Shown piece after piece: positions 58,993 to 64,000 of a DNA stretch of 64,000 nt (position 1 is its first letter; each line of letters starts with the position of its first letter). The translations under genes were made by a program, and so were the position numbers. Where the stretch lies: the NCBI RefSeq assembly GCF_001509795.1, contig NZ_LLZN01000059.1, positions 24,815-88,814 on the forward strand. Reading direction: 5' to 3'. The DNA is from Streptomyces sp. NRRL WC-3605 (GTDB lineage Bacteria; Actinomycetota; Actinomycetes; Streptomycetales; Streptomycetaceae). The notes under the pieces are model-generated. The model did not search any database. It was not told where the DNA came from and saw only the letters and a list, made by a program, of their open reading frames with translations.

Positions 58993-59461
58993 CCCCGTTC
59001 ACTCCAGACCCCTCCAGGCCGGTGCCGTCCTGGGCCGCTGCGGCTCGACGCCGGGGCAGGACGGACTGCAGCAGAGCCTCTTCGGTGTCTCCGTGGAGCC
59101 GGTGGGAATGCCCCTGCAGCAGCAGGTCGACCGCGACCCGGATCAGCGTGTTGTCGGTGATGATCTCCGACTTGTCACGGCGGCGGGAGCTTACGTGCCG
59201 GCGCAGCTCAGCAAGCTCGGTGAGCTGGTCGGAGCGCAGGCGGGCCTCCTTGCGTTCCAGCGTCGTCCACTTCGGATCTCCGGAACTCTGAGACTCCGGG
59301 ACTACGGGAGTCACAGGCTCCGGAACTTCGGAAGTCTGCGACTCTAGGCTCAGCCCTTCTCGGCCGAGGAGGGACTCGACCTCGGGAACGAGCGGCTTGC
59401 GGTCGCTGTCGCTTATCTCGGATGTGGCGGGGACAACGGACCGCGACCTCGGCGGTGTCAC
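58982..59461 (-). CDS. ParB-type partition adaptor with repeat-encoded insert
   Basis: 159 residues from GTG 59461, which overlaps the parA stop (GTGA) and has AAGGAG inside the parA 3' end. Residues 78-117 (RSDQLTELAELRRHVSSRRR, KSEIITDNTLIRVAVDLLLQ) look like a ribbon-helix-helix or HTH DNA-binding domain of plasmid ParB/ParG-type adaptors. Residues 39-64 (Glu/Ser/Pro/Val-rich) are encoded by repeat cluster 8. It should bind a centromere and stimulate ParA. Confidence 0.7.
   Translation of the reverse strand: MTPPRSRSVVPATSEISDSDRKPLVPEVESLLGREGLSLESQTSEVPEPVTPVVPESQSSGDPKWTTLERKEARLRSDQLTELAELRRHVSSRRRDKSEIITDNTLIRVAVDLLLQGHSHRLHGDTEEALLQSVLPRRRAAAAQDGTGLEGSGVNGEAR
59270..59346. repeat. 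ACTCCGG repeat cluster 8, inside the ParB-type gene
   Basis: TCTCCGGAACTCTGAGACTCC, GGGACTACGGGAGTCAC, GGCTCCGGAACTTCGGAAGTC, GCGACTC: seven or so units in 77 bp, entirely within coding sequence and kept in frame. Confidence 0.65.
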
Positions 59462-60270
59462 GCGAACTCCTTGATCATGCGCTGGGCGGCGAGCTTGTAG
59501 ACGTCCCGCATCTCGTTGGACCGGCTGCCGAGGTCCGCGAGCGGCAGAGCCTCGTCGGCGGCGTCCTTCACGATGGACCGCCTCGGGATCGGTTCCCAGA
59601 CCCGGTCTTCACCGAAGATGCCCGGGAGCGTCTTGAGGTGGTGAGCGTGACCGGCGAGACGGCCGTCGACCATGGACGGGATGGCGGCCGCGAAAGCCAG
59701 ATCCGGATTGCCCATCTCGGTGCGGTTGATCTCGCTCGCGATGAAGTCGCGGAAGCGCACGGCCCCGTCGACGCCGTCGTACTCCGGTTCCACCAGGGCG
59801 ACGCCCCAGCGGGCGGCGGCCAGGGCGAGCTGGGTGAGATGCCCCAGGGAGGGCTGACAGTCGAACAACGTGAAGTCGTAGTCGTCATCGACGCCCTGCA
59901 GGGCCCGGGCCAGACGTCCACGCGATCCGATCACGGCGGCCTCGGAGATGCGGTTCTCCAGGTCGAACCGCGAGGGGATGATGTCGATGCGCTGGGCGTA
60001 GATCCCGTCCCATCCGCACGGCACGATCGCGTCGGCGGCCGCGCCGACCTCACCCGACTTGATGACCTCGGCGGTGGTGACGAGCGGCTTCTCCTTGCGG
60101 TAGGGGCGCCCCATCCTGCGCGAGACGTTCGCCTGCGGGTCGACGTCGACCACCAGGACCCTGCACCCCTCTTCGGCGAGCGCGGCCGCGACGTTCGCCA
60201 CCCAGCCGCTCTTGCCGACGCCGCCCTTGTTGTTGCCGGCTGCGACACGCTTGCTTCTGCGCTGCGGCAT
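59458..60270 (-). CDS. parA: ParA-type partition ATPase
   Basis: 270 residues from ATG 60270, with GGAAGGAGAG upstream. Deviant Walker A NNKGGVGKSG (13-22), then VLVVDVDPQANVSRRMG (Walker A'), and Walker B YDFTLFDCQPSLGHLTQLAL. It dimerises on DNA and positions plasmid copies through the adaptor encoded downstream. Two repeat clusters lie upstream and one inside the next gene. Confidence 0.92.
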   Translation of the reverse strand: MPQRRSKRVAAGNNKGGVGKSGWVANVAAALAEEGCRVLVVDVDPQANVSRRMGRPYRKEKPLVTTAEVIKSGEVGAAADAIVPCGWDGIYAQRIDIIPSRFDLENRISEAAVIGSRGRLARALQGVDDDYDFTLFDCQPSLGHLTQLALAAARWGVALVEPEYDGVDGAVRFRDFIASEINRTEMGNPDLAFAAAIPSMVDGRLAGHAHHLKTLPGIFGEDRVWEPIPRRSIVKDAADEALPLADLGSRSNEMRDVYKLAAQRMIKEFA

Positions 60271-60288
60271 GAGTCTCTCCTTCCTCGA

Positions 60289-60345
60289 TCCGGGACTCTG
60301 CAACTCCGGCAAATCCGGAGTCTGTGACTTCGGCAGTCTGGCATT
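60289..60345. repeat. ACTCCGG repeat cluster 9
   Basis: CCGGGACTCTGCAACTCCGG, AAATCCGGAGTCTGTGACTTCGG, CAGTCTGG immediately upstream of the parA start, in the probable promoter/leader. Confidence 0.65.
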
Positions 60346-60433
60346 CTCCCTGAGACACCCGACGGTGAACTGCCGACGTCGCCGTTTCACGCACCCGCCG
60401 CCGGCTGCACCCCTCGGGTTGAGCACCAGCGCG

Positions 60434-60510
60434 AAGTACCGGAGTGCGTGAGTCCCAGAGTCAGCGACTCCGGAACTGACGTACTTGCAGACTCACAGAG
60501 TTCGGCATTG
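60434..60510. repeat. ACTCCGG repeat cluster 10
   Basis: AAGTACCGGAGTGCGTGAGTC, CCAGAGTCAGCGACTCCGG, AACTGACGTACTTGCAGACTC, ACAGAGTTCGG. The remaining gap to 60744 shows no gene; a promoter for the rightward genes is presumably there. Confidence 0.65.
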
Positions 60511-60744
60511 AAGCCGTGCTACAGCCGAAGCTCACTCTCATTGCGTGTGGCGAAATGCCTGGTCGGAAGGGGTGCGGAATTGCGACTGCAGGAGCCAGGG
60601 GAGCACTTCTGCGCCGTATGGTCATCGGGCATGGATCACGCGCGCCGCTGATCCCTCGCGCGGGTTGAGCCCCCGTCGTGCAGGTGCGGCCGTGCAGGAC
60701 TCGGGTCGCGCCGCCCGAGTTCTTGGGTCAACGGGGAGGACGTT

Positions 60745-61161
60745 ATGACCAGTCGCACCGATCACCAGCCCTACGTCCAGGCCGTCGTCACGGAAGTCGC
60801 AGGCATCGGCCTGACCGTGACGGGGCATGCCGTCTCCGCACGCCCTCCGGCCGTGCGCAAAGCCGTCATCACCCTGGCGCCGCCGGACAGCGGTCCGTAC
60901 GCCGACGAGGACGACGACCTCGAACTGGTCTGGGACGAGGCATACGGCTGGGTGCTCTACCTGCCGGCCCAGGCGGGGGCCAGCGACTGGTTCATGGGCG
61001 AGGACCTGGTGCCCGCGCCCGCCCGAGTCGCCCGCTGGGCCGACATGGTGCTGGCGAACCCGGGTCTGACTCCGAGCAAGGAGGGCGGGCCGCAACGGCT
61101 GCCCGAGAGCGACGACGAGGCGTTCGAGGCGCGCCTGGCGGCCTTCGTCGCGTCGGCCTGA
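60745..61161 (+). CDS. DUF6292-like protein
   Basis: 138 residues from ATG 60745, with GGGGAGGA upstream. YVQAVVTEVAGIGLTVTGHA, then LELVWDEAYGWVLYLP and EDLVPAPARVARWADMVLAN correspond to the pattern I know as DUF6292 in streptomycete plasmids and phage-like regions. Function unknown. Followed after 78 bp by the methyltransferase-helicase. Confidence 0.6.
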   Translation: MTSRTDHQPYVQAVVTEVAGIGLTVTGHAVSARPPAVRKAVITLAPPDSGPYADEDDDLELVWDEAYGWVLYLPAQAGASDWFMGEDLVPAPARVARWADMVLANPGLTPSKEGGPQRLPESDDEAFEARLAAFVASA

Positions 61162-61239
61162 CGCACTCGCTGCCCTCCCGACCGCCCGGCGGGCCGTCGA
61201 CGCTGAGGCTGCGCCGGGCCCCGCAGCTTGGAGAACGAC

Positions 61240-63918
61240 ATGCCCAACCCCGTCGAAGCCCCGGCCACCCCTGCCCCCGAGCCCGCCCCGGAGGGCCGCC
61301 TCGGGCCGATCGGTCGGGCCCGCGCGAGCCTGACGGCGATCGAGACCCTGCTCCGGCTGCGCGAGGACCAGACCACTCCCACCGAGGAAGACCTCTCCGC
61401 CCTGCGGCACTGGCCCGGCTGGGGGCCGCTCGCCCCGGCCCTCGCGGGAGACCGGGAAGGAACCTGGGCGGAGATCGGCGAGGAACTGCAACGCCTGCTG
61501 TCGCCTCGCGAGTACCGGCAGGCCGAACAGGGCACATCGACCGCCTACTACACCCCCGACCGGATCGCAGAGGCCTGCTGGACTGCCCTGCAGGATCTGG
61601 GCTTTCGCGGCGGCCGCGTCCTCGAACCCGGCTGCGGCGCCGGCACCTTCATCAACCACACGCCCGACCGGATGCCGGTCGAGTGGTACGGAGTCGAGCG
61701 CGACCCGACCACTGCGGGCATCGCCGCCCTGCTGCATCCGAACGCGAAAATCATCAACGCCCGGCTCCAGGACGCCGGTCTGCAGACGAACTCGGTGGAC
61801 GCCGTCCTGGGCAACGTGCCCTACGGCAACTTCCAGGTCCACGACAAGACCGCGCCGAAAGCGGTCACCGACTCGATCCACAACTACTTCATCTGGCGCT
61901 CGGTGCAGGCCCTGCGCCCTGGCGGCGTCGCCATCCTGCTGACCTCCCGCTACACGATGGACTCCGCGGACGACACGGCCCGCCGCGCCATCGCCAAGCA
62001 CGCCGACCTGCTGGGCGCCGTCCGGCTGCCCAACGGTGCTCTCGCCGAAGGGGGGACCGGCGTCCTCGCCGACATCCTCATCGTCCGCCGGCGCGACACC
62101 GACGGCCCGCTGGACGACAGCTGGATGAAGGTCAGCGAGGTTCCGGAGGTCCCTGGCCAGAGCGTCAACAACTACTTCCTGGAGCACCCGGAGAACGTGC
62201 TCGGCACGTTCGAGGAGGGGCGGGCGGCGAGGTACGGGCACACCCTGGCCGTGAAGGCGCCCGAGGGGCAGGACCTCGCGGTTGCCCTGGGCCGGGCCTT
62301 CGACGGCATCACCGCGGCGGCCCGTTCCGAGGGCCGCGACTGGCGGGTCGCGGTCGGCGCGCAGCCGTTCACCGAGGACACGCTGCCCTTCCCTGTCCGT
62401 GAGGACGGCCGGAAGGAAGGTTCCTTCCACCTCGTGGACGGCAAGCCGCATGAGGTGATCGACGGGGAGCTGGTTGCGGTCGCGCGCGCGGGCAAGGAAC
62501 TGCCCAAGCTCATCGCGCTGCGCGACGCCACGCTGAAACTGATCGAGGCGGAGACCGACCACGACACCCCCGACGTGCAGCTCGATCCGCTGCGCGCCGA
62601 GGTGAACCGGCTGTACGACGCCTACGTCAGGGCGCACGGCCCGATCAACCGTTTCACCCTCGCCGAGGGCGCGGTCGACGAGGAGACGGGCGAGAAGGCG
62701 GTCAGCCGCCGCTACCCGCGTCTGGGCGGGTTCCGACGCGACCCGGACTTCGTGTCCGTCCTCGCCCTGGAGGACTTTGACGACGAGACACAGAAGGCGG
62801 ACAAGGCGCCGCTGCTGCTGCGCCGGGTCAACCGCCGTATCGAGCGGCCGATGTCGGCGGAGACGCCGGAAGAGGCGCTGTCGCTCTGCCTGAACTTCAA
62901 GAACAAGGTCGACGTCCCCACGATCGCGCAGCTCCTGGGGATCGAAGAGGACCAGGTGCCCGGTGCGCTCGGGGACCTGGTCTTCCCCGACCCCGACAGC
63001 GGCGAACTGCTCACCCGCGGTGCGTACCTGTCCGGGCCGGTCGTGGACAAGCTGGAGCGCGCCGAGTTCCTGCTGTCCCAGGGCCGCGACGATCTCCAGC
63101 GGCACGTCGACGCCCTGCGCGAGGTGCAGCCCGAACCGCTGCCGCCGGAGGACATCAAGGCCAAGCTGGGCGCTCCGTGGATTCCGGTGGAGGACGTCAC
63201 CGCCTTCGCCGAGGAGATGCTGGGCGTCCGGGTCGACATCATCCACGTGGCCAAGACGGCGACGTGGAACGTCGACATGCCGATGACGATCCCGGAGGCC
63301 GCGACCAGCGAGTGGGGCACATCGCGCGTCAACGCCTTCGAGCTGCTCGACCTCGCGCTGAACGGGCAGGCACCGAAGGTCTACGACACCTTCCACACGC
63401 CCGACGGCGGCTCGCGCAGGGTGCGCAACGACAAGGAGACGATGCTCGCGGAGTCGAAGATGACGGCGCTGATGCGCCGCTTCGCGAGCTGGGTGTGGGA
63501 GGACCCGGACCGGGCGGACCGCCTGGCCGCCGACTACAACCGCATCTTCAACAGCACGATCCTGCCCAAGCACGACGGCTCCCACCTGACGGTCGACGGC
63601 ATGGACCCGGAGTTCAAGCCGTACGAGCACCAGTGGGACTTCGTCCAGCGCGTGCTGAGCGCGGACGAGGGCTCGCTGTGCCCGTACCCGGTCGGCGCCG
63701 GCAAGACGGCCACGATGTTCATGACGGCGGTCAAGCTCAAACAGCTCGGCCTGGTCAACAAGCCGATGATCGTCGTGCCGAACCACCTGTTGGAGCAGAT
63801 CTCCCGGGACGGCAAGAAGCTGTTCCCGAACGCCAAGATCCTCATGGCGGGCAAGAAGGACCTCGCCGACGCACGCTCGCGCATGCTGTTCGCGGCCCGG
63901 TTTATCTTGGGTGTCTGA
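61240..63918 (+). pseudogene. DNA methyltransferase-helicase (DarB-like), interrupted at 3' end
   Basis: 892 residues remain, from ATG 61240 (GGAGA upstream). The N-terminal half is an N6-adenine methyltransferase: RVLEPGCGAGTF (motif I) and GNVPYGNF (motif IV, NPPY variant NVPY). The helicase half has begun: YEHQWDFVQRVL, motif I PVGAGKTATM and motif Ia MIVVPNHLLEQ. After SRMLFAAR the frame runs into lower-GC DNA and stops in FILGV. Full-length relatives continue with the remaining SF2 helicase motifs, so at least half the protein is missing. Such giant proteins act in plasmid or phage antirestriction or defence. Confidence 0.8.
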
Positions 63919-64000
63919 GTTTCTTCAGGCACGTGAGGTAAGTGGGGTAGTTCTGCACTTGCCTTAACAGTATCCGAGGGGTGTCAGGCAAATTGGCTAT
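63901..64000. mobile_element. Probable end of an insertion element
   Basis: From about 63901 base composition drops to near 50% GC and the helicase reading frame is lost. No known terminal repeat could be named, and the rest lies outside the window. An assembly join is the main alternative. Confidence 0.5.

Noticed and set aside
30000..60510. CRISPR array among the repeated elements
   Set aside because: The repeats are short, degenerate, lack spacers of constant length and have no cas genes nearby.
60622..63786. 1054-codon minus-strand frame opposite the methyltransferase-helicase
   Set aside because: The plus strand has unambiguous methyltransferase and helicase motifs; the minus frame is a compositional mirror without recognisable domains.
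1..64000. Linear-plasmid telomere or tRNA attachment site in the window
   Set aside because: No terminal palindrome series and no complete tRNA gene were seen; topology is left open.

Overview
The window is very GC-rich (roughly 70%, strong G/C third-position bias), uses GTG starts freely and carries SCO6880-type secretion genes, Spd/TraB-type transfer genes, WhiB, an Lsr2-like protein, and DUF6233, DUF6292 and DUF4913 proteins. Together these point to a Streptomyces or close relative. Gene content indicates a large conjugative plasmid or similar mobile element: two kinds of transfer machinery, a ParA/ParB-type partition pair, a candidate replication gene and origin, accessory regulators and no core housekeeping genes. 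No telomere or attachment site is visible, so linear, circular or integrated form is not decided.

Layout. 1-4.5 kb: a small-molecule locus (MFS exporter fragment, ATP-grasp ligase, cytochrome P450, IclR-type regulator preceded by a coupled 12-codon ORF). 4.6-10.6 kb: accessory genes including an NHEJ pair (ATP-dependent DNA ligase, Ku), a zeta-type toxin/antitoxin pair and a secreted HNH nuclease. 11.0-19.5 kb: a leftward, tightly overlapping operon for an actinobacterial type IV secretion-like apparatus (coupling ATPase, VirB4-like ATPase, SCO6880 protein, VirB6-, VirB8- and VirB2-like membrane proteins), with a divergent lytic transglycosylase/NlpC peptidase at 19.8 kb. 20.9-25.9 kb: HTH regulator, MOB relaxase, MobC and a palindromic oriT candidate.

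25.9-34.6 kb: leftward genes for a C5-cytosine methyltransferase, a DUF6248 protein, an HTH protein, a PAPS-reductase-like (SGGKDS) enzyme and four unknown proteins. They are tied together by three near-identical promoters, a duplicated noncoding block of about 0.4 kb, and a recurring leader (GC hairpin with GGGAATCCC, then CCTCAAC, then the RBS). This looks like one co-regulated and possibly undescribed nucleic-acid-modification or defence cassette. 35-45.6 kb: DUF2637 protein, XRE regulator, sigma-like protein, kinase-like ATPase, an Lsr2-like chimera, a WhiB-GGDEF pair and many small membrane or unknown proteins.

45.6-60.5 kb: TraB/FtsK-like translocase with Spd-like genes under a GntR (Kor-type) repressor with clear operators; a winged-helix/zinc replication candidate followed by an origin-like region; a DUF4145 protein; a recombinase-like protein; and a ParA/ParB-type pair. 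Ten clusters of a short repeat with about 10-bp periodicity (core ACTCCGGnACT) are scattered through this part, one of them inside the ParB-type gene. 60.7-64 kb: a DUF6292 protein and a very large methyltransferase-helicase gene that is cut off near 63.9 kb by lower-GC DNA, probably the end of an insertion element.

All family names come from recognising motifs by eye; no database search was run.
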